Shown: one piece after another, positions 1 to 9,038 of the stretch | Numbering within the stretch: position 1 is the stretch's first letter | How the letters are laid out: every line of letters starts with the position of its first letter | Source: Vandammella animalimorsus | GTDB lineage: Bacteria > Pseudomonadota > Gammaproteobacteria > Burkholderiales > Burkholderiaceae_C | Assembly (NCBI RefSeq): GCF_002285285.1 | Contig: NZ_NSJF01000001.1 | Coordinates: forward strand, 434,001-498,000 | Reading direction: 5' to 3' | Length of the DNA stretch: 64,000 nucleotides | The notes under the pieces: model-generated | What the model was told of the DNA's origin: nothing | The model's database searches: none | Seen by the model: only the letters and a program-made list of their open reading frames with translations | Translations under genes and position numbers: made by a program

Positions 1-992
1 GCAGAGGTGCAGGCCGAGCCCGAAGACACGGCAATGCCCTTGATGCCCATGATCAGCGATTCGCCTTCGACGAAGTTGAAACTGATGTTGAGGTTGTGCG
101 GCACGCGTTGCTGCAGGTCGCCATTGATGAAGACTTGCTCAATGTCGCTCAGGCCGTCGATCAGGCGTTTTTGCAGGCGTTGGGCATGGGCGTAGTCCTG
201 CGCCATTTCTTCCTGGGCAATGCGATAAGCCTCGCCCATGCCGACGATCTGATGCGTTGCTAGGGTACCCGAGCGCATGCCACGCTCATGGCCGCCGCCG
301 TGAATCTGGGCCTCCAACCGCACACGCGGCTTGCGCCGCACGTAAAGAGCGCCAATGCCTTTGGGGCCGTAAGATTTATGCGAGGCTAGGCTCATCAGGT
401 CAATGGGCATGGTCTTCATGTCCAGCGCGATCTTGCCGGTAGCCTGTGCAGCATCGACGTGGAAAATCACGCCGCGCTGGCGACACATGGCGCCAATGGC
501 ATTTAGATCTTGAATGACGCCGATCTCATTGTTGACGGCCATGACGCTGAGCAAGGTGGTGTCGGGCCTGAAAGCCGCCTCCAGGGCCTGCAGATCCAGC
601 AGGCCGTTTTCCTGCACATCAAGGTAGGTGACTTCAAATCCTTGACGCTCCATTTCACGCATGGTGTCCAGCACAGCTTTGTGCTCGGTCTTCACGGTGA
701 TCAGGTGCTTGCCCTTGCCTTTGTAGAAATGCGCCGCCCCCTTGATGGCCAGGTTGTCCGATTCGGTAGCGCCGCTGGTCCAAACGATTTCGCGAGGGTC
801 GGCGCCGATCAGATCGGCCACTTGCTTGCGAGCCTTTTCGATGGCTTCTTCCGCCTCCCAGCCCCAGGCATGACTGCGCGAGGCCGCATTGCCAAAGTGT
901 TCGGACAGCCAGGGAATCATGGCCTGCACGACACGCGGATCCACCGGTGTAGTGGCGCCGTAATCGAGGTAGATAGGCAGATGGGGAGTCAT
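1..992 (-). CDS. iscS: cysteine desulfurase IscS (C-terminus cut by window edge)
   Basis: PLP enzyme that takes sulfur from cysteine for iron-sulfur cluster assembly on IscU. Reading the minus strand gives an N-terminus [19 protein letters not shown], the class-V aminotransferase start typical of IscS. The PLP lysine motif SHKSYGPKG is present, and the persulfide cysteine sits in SSGSACTSA just before the edge at base 1. About 330 of the usual 404 residues are visible. It lies 172 bp downstream of iscR on the same strand, the standard isc order, so iscU, iscA and the chaperones probably continue to the left. No strong ribosome binding site is seen before the ATG at 992, but homology supports that start. 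Confidence 0.95.
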   Translation of the reverse strand, partial: MTPHLPIYLDYGATTPVDPRVVQAMIPWLSEHFGNAASRSHAWGWEAEEAIEKARKQVADLIGADPREIVWTSGATESDNLAIKGAAHFYKGKGKHLITVKTEHKAVLDTMREMERQGFEVTYLDVQENGLLDLQALEAAFRPDTTLLSVMAVNNEIGVIQDLNAIGAMCRQRGVIFHVDAAQATGKIALDMKTMPIDLMSLASHKSYGPKGIGALYVRRKPRVRLEAQIHGGGHERGMRSGTLATHQIVGMGEAYRIAQEEMAQDYAHAQRLQKRLIDGLSDIEQVFINGDLQQRVPHNLNISFNFVEGESLIMGIKGIAVSSGSACTS

Positions 993-1164
993 AGTGGGAT
1001 TTGCTTATGGAGCATTAGAGCAGTCATCTGTGTCGTGAGCTGCTCATATATGCATGGATGTGATTACAGAGATTGCGAACGCGCTGGTGTTGCGAAAGCG
1101 TTTGGGCTGTCAGTTTGTACAACCTATGGGTGGGCCACCAGTCGAGCTATTGCCGGACTGCGGC

Positions 1165-1701
1165 TTAGGATTTGGCCAGTGCATTGCCCAGTGCGAAGAC
1201 GGAATTGGGCGCATTGACGCGGATGGGTTTGACCACTGGGGCAGAGGAAATAGTGCGCCGTGCGGGGCCACGCTCTTCCACTTGTACCCCTTTGGCGATT
1301 TGGTCGTCCACGAGCTTTTTCAGGGTGACGGAATCAAGAAAGTCAACCATGCGCTGGTTCAGCGCCGTCCAGAGGTCGTGCGTCATGCAACGATGGCCCT
1401 CGCCCAAGCAGTTGCCTTTGCCGCCGCACTGGGTGGCATCAATGGGCTCATCGACGGAGACGATGATGTCGGCTACGGTAATTTCTTCTGCCTTGCGCGC
1501 CAGTGTGTATCCGCCGCCAGGGCCGCGTGTGGACTCCACCAACTGATGGCGGCGCAGTTTGCCAAAGAGCTGCTCCAGGTAGGACAGTGAAATCTGCTGG
1601 CGCTGGCTGATGGCCGCCAGTGTTACGGGGCCACTGCCTTCACGCAGTGCCAGATCGATCATGGCGGTGACGGCAAAACGGCCTTTGGTGGTCAAACGCA
1701 T
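1165..1701 (-). CDS. iscR: Fe-S cluster assembly transcription factor IscR
   Basis: Rrf2-family winged-helix regulator that senses [2Fe-2S] and represses the isc operon when loaded. The protein starts MRLTTKGRFAVTAMIDLAL, the canonical IscR N-terminus; an in-frame ATG 39 bp upstream would add a tail not found in the family, so 1701 is chosen. The wing sequence ESTRGPGGGYTLAR is present. Cluster ligands are C92, C98 and C105, with H108 in the position of the fourth ligand; the spacing between the second and third cysteines is one residue longer than in E. coli. Length is 178 aa. It is first in the isc operon, ahead of iscS. Confidence 0.95.
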   Translation of the reverse strand: MRLTTKGRFAVTAMIDLALREGSGPVTLAAISQRQQISLSYLEQLFGKLRRHQLVESTRGPGGGYTLARKAEEITVADIIVSVDEPIDATQCGGKGNCLGEGHRCMTHDLWTALNQRMVDFLDSVTLKKLVDDQIAKGVQVEERGPARRTISSAPVVKPIRVNAPNSVFALGNALAKS

Positions 1702-1881
1702 GGTGCGGCTCCTTTCCGTTGGTCTGCTTGCGGGCCACAAAGGCCGAGAGTGCAGGCAGAAGGTGAATGGATGGCGTGGGCCTCACGCAGTGGATGTATG
1801 TGGATGGCTTCAGGCCGCATCAGGCTTTTCGATGCATGGAAGCTACATACGGGATATTCCTAAGTGTAGCACAAGCCCTAG

Positions 1882-1906
1882 AATTTTTGTCGGGTAATCA
1901 ATTTGG
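1882..1906 (-). promoter_or_regulatory. possible IscR type-1-like site upstream of iscR
   Basis: On the minus strand, about 180-205 bp upstream of the iscR start, the sequence TTACCCGACAAAAATTCTAG resembles the left half and centre of the E. coli type-1 IscR box (ATASYYGACTRWWWYAGTC...). The left half fits well; the right half is poor. TACACT, 17 bp downstream of GACAAA, could serve as a -10. Autoregulation of iscR through such boxes is known in other proteobacteria; its presence here is inference from one imperfect match. Confidence 0.3.
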
Positions 1907-1912
1907 CCCGAT

Positions 1913-2899
1913 TCAGGTCTGATCGCCCGGGCGCTGTGCAAAGTGCTGCGCCAACACGGCACAGACCATCAATTGGATCTGGTGGAACACCATGATGGGC
2001 AGCAGCATGCTGCCAATGGCCTGGCTGGCAAACAGCACCTGTGCCATGGGCACGCCTGTGGCCAGGCTTTTTTTCGAGGCTGCGAAAAGAATGGTGATTC
2101 GGTCTTCCATGTTGAAGCCTAGAGCCTTGCCAAGCATCCAGACCAGCACCAGCACCAGGGCCAGCAAGGCGCAGCAAAACACCAGCAGGGCTAGCAGGCT
2201 CATGGCAGGCACCTGGGCCCACAGCCCTTGATTAACGGCCTGGCTGAAGGCGGTGTAGACCACCAGCAGAATCGATGTTTGGTCGACGTTTTTGAGCCAA
2301 TGTCGGTTGCGTGCCACCCAAGCGCCGATCCAGCGGCGAGCCCATTGGCCGGCGATGAAGGGGATGAGCAGTTGCTGGGTGATTTTCGCTATGGCATCGA
2401 GCGTGCTGGGCGCACTGTCACTGCCAGCGCCAATCAGCCAGAGCACCAGCAGCGGCGTGATGAAAATGCCAATCAGGCTGGAAGCCGCAGCGCTGCAGAT
2501 GGCAGCCGGGATGTTGCCCCTGGCCAGTGAGGTGAAGGCAATGGCCGATTGCACCGTGGCTGGCAGGGCGCACAGGTAGAGCACGCCCAGGTACAGCTCG
2601 GCCCCAATCCAAGGGGCTACCAGGGGTTTGAGCGCCAGCCCCAGCAGTGGGAACAGCACAAAGGTGCAGGCAAACACCAGCAGATGCAAGCGCCAATGGG
2701 TGATGCCGGCCACGACCTCTTGGCGCGAGAGCTTGGCGCCATGCATGAAGAACAGCAGGGCAATGGCAGCGTGCGTCAGCCACTGGAAGGCGTGCTCAGC
2801 GCGCCCCTGCGCAGGCAGAAAGGTGGCCAGCAGCACGACGGCGATGAGAATCAGCGTGAAGGGGTCAAACAGAAGGCGGAGCAGGCGCGCGATCGGCAT
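1913..2899 (-). CDS. SBF-like (bile acid:sodium symporter family) transporter
   Basis: Inner-membrane protein of 328 aa with roughly nine to ten hydrophobic segments, matching the SBF-like/CPA family typified by E. coli YfeH. Recognisable pieces are LLFFMHGAKLSRQEVV near residue 50, the LCALPATVQSAIAFTSLARGN stretch around the first discontinuous helix, and FAASKKSLATGVPMA near the C-terminus. The substrate is unknown; family members move organic anions with sodium. Start 2899 (MPIARLLRLLFDPF) is preferred because upstream in-frame sequence is low-complexity and not membrane-like. It is the last gene of a minus-strand run beginning at 6665 and lies 134 bp after rdgB. Confidence 0.85.
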   Translation of the reverse strand: MPIARLLRLLFDPFTLILIAVVLLATFLPAQGRAEHAFQWLTHAAIALLFFMHGAKLSRQEVVAGITHWRLHLLVFACTFVLFPLLGLALKPLVAPWIGAELYLGVLYLCALPATVQSAIAFTSLARGNIPAAICSAAASSLIGIFITPLLVLWLIGAGSDSAPSTLDAIAKITQQLLIPFIAGQWARRWIGAWVARNRHWLKNVDQTSILLVVYTAFSQAVNQGLWAQVPAMSLLALLVFCCALLALVLVLVWMLGKALGFNMEDRITILFAASKKSLATGVPMAQVLFASQAIGSMLLPIMVFHQIQLMVCAVLAQHFAQRPGDQT

Positions 2900-3033
2900 G
2901 GGCAGGCGCTTTTTCAGTCGGTAAAGCCACAGCCTGGTGCAGGGCAGGGCTGTGGCAGGGTACGTGGCGTGTGCGGGGGCGCGGCATTGGGCAGCACAGC
3001 CAGTGCTCACCGCCAATGGCGCCCCGTCAATGA

Positions 3034-3636
3034 TTACAGCCAGTATTGGCGCACCAGCTCGCACATGGTGCGGGCGGCGCGGCCGCGGTGGCTGTATTGG
3101 TTCTTGGTGGCTTCGGGCAATTGGGCGAAAGTCTGACCCAGCTCGGGCAGCAGCAGCACCGGGTCAAAGCCAAAGCCCTGCTCGCCGCGCGGCTCGGGGG
3201 CAATGTGCACGGCCACTTTGCCCACGGCGATCAGGGGTTCAGGGTCTTGCGGCTGGCGCACGCCGACCAGTGTGCTGACCATGTAGGCGCTGCGATCGCT
3301 CAGATCGGCCATTTGTTCAAGCAAGGCGCGTACATTGTTGGCATCGCTTTTTGGGTAGCCGAACTGTTGGCAGTAGTGGGCCGTTTGCACGCCGGGCAGG
3401 CCGCCGAAGGCCTTGACGCACAAGCCCGCATCGTCGGCGATGGCCGGCAGGCCGGAATGCTGTGCGGCAAAGCGCGCCTTGGCCAGGGCGTTTTCGACGA
3501 AAGTCTGGAAAGGCTCCTCGGCCTCGCCGCTGAAGAGCTTGCCTTGGGCGACGATCTCCACCCCCAGCGGCGCAAACAGGGTTTGCAACTCGTGCAGCTT
3601 GCCTTGGTTGTTGGAGGCCAGAACGATGGTTTTCAT
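3034..3636 (-). CDS. rdgB: non-canonical purine NTP pyrophosphatase (RdgB/HAM1)
   Basis: House-cleaning enzyme that hydrolyses dITP, ITP and XTP to the monophosphates, keeping deaminated purines out of DNA. The N-terminus MKTIVLASNNQGK carries the SNNxGK signature (residues 8-13). ADDAGLCV (68-74) supplies the catalytic aspartates, and GFGFDPVLLLPE and SHRGRA near the C-terminus are family motifs. Length is 200 aa, normal for the family. It follows rph by 29 bp, an arrangement common in proteobacteria, so the two are probably co-transcribed. Confidence 0.95.
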   Translation of the reverse strand: MKTIVLASNNQGKLHELQTLFAPLGVEIVAQGKLFSGEAEEPFQTFVENALAKARFAAQHSGLPAIADDAGLCVKAFGGLPGVQTAHYCQQFGYPKSDANNVRALLEQMADLSDRSAYMVSTLVGVRQPQDPEPLIAVGKVAVHIAPEPRGEQGFGFDPVLLLPELGQTFAQLPEATKNQYSHRGRAARTMCELVRQYWL

Positions 3637-3665
3637 GGGGCGGTGCTCAAAGGTAATGAGGGCAA

Positions 3666-4415
3666 TCAGGCATTGCGCGGGGCCTGCAAGGCCTGTTTTT
3701 GCAGTGCGATCAAGCTGCGGATGCCTTGTGCGCCCAGCTCCAGCATCTGTTGCAGCTGCGCCTGGCTGAAGGTTTGGCCCTCAGCCGTACCTTGCAATTC
3801 GACGAAGTGGCCGCTTTCGGTCATGACGATGTTCATGTCCGTGTCGCAGGCCGAATCCTCTGCGTAGGCCAGATCGAGCAGTGCCTGTTCTTGCACGATG
3901 CCCACCGAGACGGCCGCCAGGGCCTGGCGGATGGGCGATTGCTGGATCAGGCCCTGTTCCAGCAGCCATTGCACGGCATCGCAAGCGGCCACATAGGCGC
4001 CGGTGATGGCGGCTGTGCGCGTGCCGCCATCGGCCTGCAGCACGTCGCAGTCCAGCTGCAGGGTGCGCTCGCCAAGCAGTTGCAGGTCGAAGACTGAGCG
4101 CAGCGCACGGCCAATCAGGCGCTGGATTTCTTGCGTGCGCCCGGTTTGCTTGCCTTTGGCCGCCTCGCGCGCGCCGCGCGTGTGGGTGGCGCGCGGCAGC
4201 ATGCCGTACTCGGCCGTCACCCAGCCCTCACCAGAGCCTTTCTTGTGCGGCGGCACCCGCTCCTCGACCGAGGCCGTGCACAGCACTTGCGTGTTGCCAA
4301 AGCTGATCAGCACCGAGCCTTCGGCGTGCATGGTGTAGTGGCGCTGGATGTGCACGGGGCGCAGCGCGTTGCAGGCGCGGCCGTCGGCGCGCAGAAAAAG
4401 CGTGGAGGAAGTCAT
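3666..4415 (-). CDS. rph: ribonuclease PH
   Basis: Phosphate-dependent 3'-5' exoribonuclease that trims tRNA precursors. The 249-aa protein begins [21 protein letters not shown], contains [28 protein letters not shown] (phosphate and RNA contact region) and [19 protein letters not shown], the RNase PH hallmark. The start at 4415 matches the family; longer in-frame upstream sequence has no homology character. It is followed at 29 bp by rdgB. About 210 bp without a gene separate it from the upstream PP2C gene; nothing definite was recognised there. Confidence 0.95.
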   Translation of the reverse strand: MTSSTLFLRADGRACNALRPVHIQRHYTMHAEGSVLISFGNTQVLCTASVEERVPPHKKGSGEGWVTAEYGMLPRATHTRGAREAAKGKQTGRTQEIQRLIGRALRSVFDLQLLGERTLQLDCDVLQADGGTRTAAITGAYVAACDAVQWLLEQGLIQQSPIRQALAAVSVGIVQEQALLDLAYAEDSACDTDMNIVMTESGHFVELQGTAEGQTFSQAQLQQMLELGAQGIRSLIALQKQALQAPRNA

Positions 4416-4624
4416 GGTGCGAGTGCAGATTGGGCCCATCCAGAATTCATGCAAGGGGATGATGGGCTTTGAGAGATGTTGCGGTATTTTTGGGGGCGGA
4501 TGCCCAACGTCCGCCGCTATGGCCATCTGCCGATGGCGTGGCGCGAGCCGGTGCGCGAACCCCCCGCTATCTATCTGGCCATGTGCAATGGCTTGCCATG
4601 CGCACGTGGGATAGAGCGGCGGCC

Positions 4625-5497
4625 TCAGCTGCGGCGCAAGGCGCGGTTGATTTCGTTGAGGCTTTTTTCAATGTCCACGTCGTCGAGCAGGTCGCCGGAG
4701 ATGGTGGTGGTGAACTCCTCCATGTCCGAGAAATCGTCGTTGATCTCGACCGCGCGGCTGGCCGTTTGCTTGCGCTCCTCCTGCCAATCGACGGCAATGA
4801 TGGTGATGTTGTCGCTGGACTTGCCGGCGGTATAGAACGCCAGCTCGACCAACTCCGGCCCGGTGAGGGTGATGTCGCCGCCATTGAGTTTATTGACGAT
4901 GGAGTCTTCGTCCAGCGGGCCCCAAAGGCCGTCCGAGCACAACAGGATGCGATCGTCCTTGTCCAGATTTTCCGGGCTGCTGAGGTCGTAGATGGGGCGC
5001 GCAGGCGAGCCCAGGCAGGTGAACAGCACGTTGCGGTTCATTTCCCCCATCTTGGTGAGCACGGATTCGCGCAGCTCTGAATAGGAGTGGTCGCGCGTGC
5101 GGGTCAGCAGCACGCCCTTGCGCGTGATGTACAAGCGCGAGTCGCCACAATGAATCCATTGGATCTCGCCGTTTTGCACCACAGCCGCGACCAAGGTGGT
5201 GCGTGGCGAGTCGGGCATGCCCTTGTCGATGGCATAGCGCAGGATTTGGCGGTGCGCCATCAGCAGGCCCGATTCGAGAAAGTGCGGCACATCGTCAATC
5301 GTGGGCAGAGCTTGCTTCTTGAACAGCGCGGCCATGGTCTGGATGGCAATTTGCGCCGCTGTTTCTCCCTCCGGGTGGCCCCCCATTCCATCTGCCAGCA
5401 CGAATAAAGCGGCATCGCCCGTATGGCAATAGCCCATTCGGTCTTCGTTCTTCTTGCGGCCACCTTGATGGCTGGTTTGGAATACTGAGAATTTCAT
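4625..5497 (-). CDS. PP2C-family serine/threonine phosphatase
   Basis: Metal-dependent protein phosphatase of 290 aa. Motifs in order: KNEDR (16-20), [10 protein letters not shown] (32-41) with a metal-binding Asp, [20 protein letters not shown] and [13 protein letters not shown]. The PP2C fold fills most of the chain; the C-terminal 35 residues ([16 protein letters not shown]...) are acidic and probably flexible. No membrane segment is seen, so it should be cytoplasmic. It lies 166 bp downstream of the Ser/Thr kinase gene on the same strand, implying a reversible phosphorylation pair. Physiological targets are not evident. Start 5497 ([13 protein letters not shown]) fits the family. Confidence 0.92.
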   Translation of the reverse strand: MKFSVFQTSHQGGRKKNEDRMGYCHTGDAALFVLADGMGGHPEGETAAQIAIQTMAALFKKQALPTIDDVPHFLESGLLMAHRQILRYAIDKGMPDSPRTTLVAAVVQNGEIQWIHCGDSRLYITRKGVLLTRTRDHSYSELRESVLTKMGEMNRNVLFTCLGSPARPIYDLSSPENLDKDDRILLCSDGLWGPLDEDSIVNKLNGGDITLTGPELVELAFYTAGKSSDNITIIAVDWQEERKQTASRAVEINDDFSDMEEFTTTISGDLLDDVDIEKSLNEINRALRRS

Positions 5498-5663
5498 TGC
5501 GATGGTGGCACAGCGGCAGCAGCGGTGGGCTGGTGCGCGGGCATGCGCGATGGCCAAAACGGCGTATTGTCGCTGGTATTGGAGCCTTGTAGACGAGCAC
5601 CCGAAGGGCAAACTGTGGTTTTCCCCGCTGGTCGGGGCGGCGCAGCCAACGATCGTTGCAGGC

Positions 5664-6665
5664 TCATTCCTCTTTCTTGCCGCCCACCAGTGAGCTCAGT
5701 TGCATGCGCACTTTCTCGCCCATGCTCATCTGGGAATAGCGCAGTTCAGTCTCGCGCGCCAGCTCCTTTTGCAGTGCAAACACCGACTGGGGGCGCGCCA
5801 GTGGGTCCAGCGCCATGCACCACTCGACGACTTGGATCAAATTGTCTGAATAAATACGCTTGACCCGGCTCAGCGACAGACTCAGGCGGTCTTTCTCGTT
5901 GCGCTGCGGCACATCGTTGGGCGGCACACCCAGCATGCAGGCATAGATGCAGGCGCCAATGGCGTAGATGTCCGTCCAGGGGCCCAGCGCGCCATCGCGC
6001 TTGTACATCTCCGGCGCGGCAAAGCCCGGCGTGTACATCGGGCGCACGAAATTACCCTCCTTGGAGAGCACCTCGCGCGCGGCGCCGAAGTCGATCATCA
6101 CGGCCTTGTCGTCGTCGGTGATGAAGATATTGGCCGGCTTGATGTCCAGATGCAGCATCTTGTGCTGGTGCACGATGCGCAGGCCGCGCAGGATCTCGTC
6201 GAACAGCGAGCGGATGGTCGATTCCCTGAACACCTTGCGGCTGTCGGGGTTGCGCGCAGTGACGATGAACTCCTGCAGGGTTGAGCCCTCCAGATGGTTC
6301 ATGACCATGTAGACGGTCTCGTTTTCGCGAAAGAAGTTCAGCACGCTGACCACCGAGTCGTGCGAGATCTGCGCCAGCGAGCGCCCTTCCTCGAAAAAGC
6401 TCTTGAGCCCCAGGCGGTACAGCGACATCTTCTCCGGCGCAACCTGCGGGATCAGCTGGCCAGGCTCACGCGTGACCAGCGACGAGGGCAGGTACTCCTT
6501 GATAGCCACCGGGTGGCCTTCGGGGTCAATGGCAAAGTACACCACGCCAAAGCCGCCCGAGGAAATGCGGTGCAGCAGCTGGTAGCCGCCCACTTTGGTG
6601 TTGGGCGGCAGCGGGGCGGGCTTGGTCTTTGGGGCGTTGGTGCTAGGGGCTGCTGGGGTGGCCAT
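5664..6665 (-). CDS. Hanks-type serine/threonine protein kinase
   Basis: Protein kinase of 333 aa. A Pro/Lys-rich tail (1-23) leads into the glycine loop SSGGFG (35-40), the ATP lysine in VAIKEYLP (K56), catalytic loop HLDIKPAN (172-179; D174, K176, N179) and DFG at 192-194. HLD replaces the usual HRD, so it is a non-RD type kinase, which may mean less dependence on activation-loop phosphorylation. There is no membrane segment or PASTA domain. It pairs with the PP2C phosphatase downstream. The 292 bp between this start and yicC (6666-6957) is a divergent promoter region. Confidence 0.93.
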   Translation of the reverse strand: MATPAAPSTNAPKTKPAPLPPNTKVGGYQLLHRISSGGFGVVYFAIDPEGHPVAIKEYLPSSLVTREPGQLIPQVAPEKMSLYRLGLKSFFEEGRSLAQISHDSVVSVLNFFRENETVYMVMNHLEGSTLQEFIVTARNPDSRKVFRESTIRSLFDEILRGLRIVHQHKMLHLDIKPANIFITDDDKAVMIDFGAAREVLSKEGNFVRPMYTPGFAAPEMYKRDGALGPWTDIYAIGACIYACMLGVPPNDVPQRNEKDRLSLSLSRVKRIYSDNLIQVVEWCMALDPLARPQSVFALQKELARETELRYSQMSMGEKVRMQLSSLVGGKKEE

Positions 6666-6957
6666 GGCGGTCTGCGGAAGTGGATGGCTGCAGGAGCTGC
6701 GGTGTGGTCGGTGATGGCACTTTGGCGGGCGAACCTACAGATGAATCAACCGGCGCCACGCACAGCGCGGCGCACCCCGATCGGTGCGCCTTGCCGCTTT
6801 GGCTTGCAGTTGTAACCTGTCGTGGCAAGGGCCATGGCAGGCTGGCATAGCCGCCTGCGGCAGCGGGGATAATAGTCGTTTTGTGCTTGCGCGCTCATGT
6901 GTGGCGTGCTGCGCGCAGGCGCTCCCGCGTAACGAACACCAACCATTGCAACAACAT

Positions 6958-7884
6958 ATGGCAGTCAACAGCATGACCGGCTACGCCTCGCTACAGCAGC
7001 AGCTGCAGCAGCAAGGCCAAGACATGGGTCTGGGAATGGAATTGCGCTCGGTCAACAGCCGGTTTTTGGATTTGGTGCTGAAAGTGCCCGAGGCCCTCAA
7101 GGCGCACGAGGCGCGCATCCGCCAATTGCTGACCGAGCACCTGGCGCGCGGCAAGGTCGAAGTGCGCATGACGCTGCGCCGCAGCGAAGCCGTGCGGCAC
7201 GGCGCCTTGCAGGTCGAGGCTTTGCAGCGCCTGGCGCACAACCAGGCGCAGATCCAAAGCTGGTTTCCCGATGCGCGCAGCCTGTCGGTGGCTGAAATCC
7301 TGCAGCTGCAAGCGCAGCCGCAAGACGAGCGCGATGAGCACGAGCTGCTCTGGGACGAAGCCTGCGAGCAACTCGTGCTCGACGCCATTGCCAGCTTGCG
7401 CGAGGCCCGGCAGGCTGAAGGCGCGCGGCTGGCGCAGGGCCTGGCCGAGCGCACGCGCCAATTGCAGCACTGGGTGCGCCAGGCCGAGCCGTTGGTGCCG
7501 CAGGTCGTGGCGCAGCAGCAGCAGAAATTTCTTGATCGCTGGCATGAAGCACTCGCCCCCGCCCTGGAAGGCACAGCCGACGCCCCGCCAGCGCTGGATC
7601 GCAAGGAGCTGGAGCAAAGGGCCATGGCCGAGGCCACGGCCTTTGCCATGCGCGTGGACGTGGCCGAAGAACTCACCCGCCTGGAAGCCCACCTGCAGGA
7701 AGTGCTGACGCTGTTGGACAAGGGCGGCGTGATCGGCAAGCGCCTGGACTTTCTGATGCAAGAGCTGCACCGCGAGGCCAACACGCTGGGCAGCAAATCG
7801 CCCGTGCTCGAACTCAGCCGCATCAGCATGGAGATGAAGGTGCTGATCGAGCAAATGCGCGAGCAGGTGCAGAACATCGAGTGA
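6958..7884 (+). CDS. yicC: YicC-family endoribonuclease
   Basis: Protein of 308 aa starting MAVNSMTGYASLQQQ, the characteristic MTGY(A/F) N-terminus. RSVNSRFLDLVLKVPE follows, and the C-terminal domain contains RLDFLMQELHREANTLGSKS, the most conserved YicC signature. E. coli YicC is reported to be an RNase acting on small RNAs; the role here is by analogy. Start 6958 is chosen because earlier in-frame codons are not family-like. A GATAAT hexamer at 6868-6873 may be its -10. It is usually followed by gmk in proteobacteria; here gmk is absent and a broken transporter gene follows. Confidence 0.93.
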   Translation: MAVNSMTGYASLQQQLQQQGQDMGLGMELRSVNSRFLDLVLKVPEALKAHEARIRQLLTEHLARGKVEVRMTLRRSEAVRHGALQVEALQRLAHNQAQIQSWFPDARSLSVAEILQLQAQPQDERDEHELLWDEACEQLVLDAIASLREARQAEGARLAQGLAERTRQLQHWVRQAEPLVPQVVAQQQQKFLDRWHEALAPALEGTADAPPALDRKELEQRAMAEATAFAMRVDVAEELTRLEAHLQEVLTLLDKGGVIGKRLDFLMQELHREANTLGSKSPVLELSRISMEMKVLIEQMREQVQNIE

Positions 7885-7918
7885 ATGGCGCTGGCCATGC
7901 ACCTTGGCGATAGAGGAT

Positions 7919-8007
7919 AGAGGGCTGCCCACCCAATTGCCTGGCAGCCCATCCACGGGCACAACCCAGAGAGACGCTGCCCCCAATGGGCGGCGCTGTC
8001 TCTCCAT
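7919..8007 (+). other. two hairpins 3' of yicC
   Basis: The 141-bp gap after yicC contains GGGCTGCC...GGCAGCCC (an 8-bp perfect stem) and then AGAGACGCTGCCC...GGGCGGCGCTGTCTCT, a near-perfect second stem. Neither is followed by a T-run, so a classical intrinsic terminator is not supported. They may be transcript 3'-end structures or decayed repeats. Confidence 0.4.
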
Positions 8008-8025
8008 ACCAATGAAAGGCAAGCG

Positions 8026-9034
8026 ATGATGGACTTCTCGGCTGCCCAATGGGTATTGATCTGGATAGTGGCTGCTGCGGCCTACGTGGTGTTTGGCATC
8101 GCAGGCGTTGGCGTGGCGCAGTTAGCGAGACCGGTGCTGGAGCCTTTCATGCCTTTGTTGCGCATGGGGCCATTGCTGGCTGTGCTGGACTTTGGCGCTG
8201 CCGCAACCAATTTGCTGTGCGATGGCCGTCAGCGTGTGGACGTGACCGAACTCAAGCGCCTGCTGCCCTGGATGCTGCTCGGTTACGGCATGGGAGTGGT
8301 GGTGAGGTTCCAGGCCGGGGCCACGGTAACGCTGATGGTGGGCATTCTTGCCGTTGTCTATGCGCTGCATGCGCTGCTGCACCAGTAGGCGCACAAATCC
8401 TTTCCCGCCACGTTCGCCATGCTTTTTGGTCTAGGGCCTGTTCACACTATGCAAGGAGTCGCGAAGGCATGAAAAATCGCTCCGATCAAGGCGCACGTCG
8501 CAGGGCGTATGTCGATACGCCCAAGACGGGCAACGCCGAGCGGAGCGATTTTTCATGCCTTCCCGAAGGGTTGTGGCCTGTAGGGGCCGCCCACGGCGTT
8601 GGCAATCCTCGCAAGGCATCCAGCCTTGCTGCGGTTGCCGCCTTGTGCTCGGCCCCTGCAGGCCCCAACGCGATCTCCTTGCATAGTGTGAACAGGCCCT
8701 ATTGAGCGGTGCGTTCAGCGCCTTGTTCGGTGGTGGTTTTGTGTACGCCGTTTACCTGGCGGGCCGTGTGGAGGACAAGGAATGCCTGCGCGCGACACAA
8801 AGCATGCTGATTGGCCTGTCTGCCCTGGGGCCGTTGCTGTTCTTCCTGCTGGCGGGTGCGTACCACGACAGCGGCCTGTTGCTGCTGGCCGCCGTGCTGC
8901 TGCCCGCCATGTGGGGCGGGCTTTGGCTGGGCCGCCATATCATGCTGCGCCTGACGCGCGAGCAGTTCCTGCGCATCCTGCACGGCATCGTGCTGGCCTC
9001 GGGCCTGGCATTGCTGGCGCGCTACTTTTTTTGA
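8026..9034 (+). pseudogene. TauE/SafE family membrane transporter, disrupted by amber codon and MITE
   Basis: Two halves of one anion-exporter-like gene. The first (8026-8385) encodes membrane segments starting MMDFSAAQWVLIWIVAAAA and stops at TAG 8386-8388. The same frame continues after the stop as AHKSFPATFAMLFGL to base 8433. After the element at 8434-8699 and one copy of TA, the frame resumes without a shift as LSGAFSALFGGGFVYAV and ends at 9034. Removing the element plus one TA gives an ORF of about 246 codons, a normal TauE/SafE length, with one in-frame amber. So there are two independent lesions. TauE/SafE proteins export sulfite, sulfoacetate or similar anions; function is presumably lost unless the fragments associate. 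Confidence 0.88.
8434..8699. mobile_element. 266-bp MITE (family A) with 25-bp perfect inverted ends and TA duplication
   Basis: The ends are perfect inverted repeats of 25 bp, starting GGGCCTGTTCACACTATG, at 8434-8458 and 8675-8699. TA flanks both sides (8432-8433 and 8700-8701). Inside are a perfect 22-bp inverted repeat (8463-8484 with 8541-8562) enclosing an 8-bp stem with 4-nt loop (8503-8522), and a second arm, 8575-8588 with 8651-8664, 13 of 14 matching. No transposase ORF is present. The structure is a three-armed palindrome inserted into a TauE/SafE gene. TA duplication fits IS5/IS427-type or IS630/Tc1-type transposition in trans; which one is not decided. Confidence 0.9.
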
Positions 9035-9038
9035 GGGC

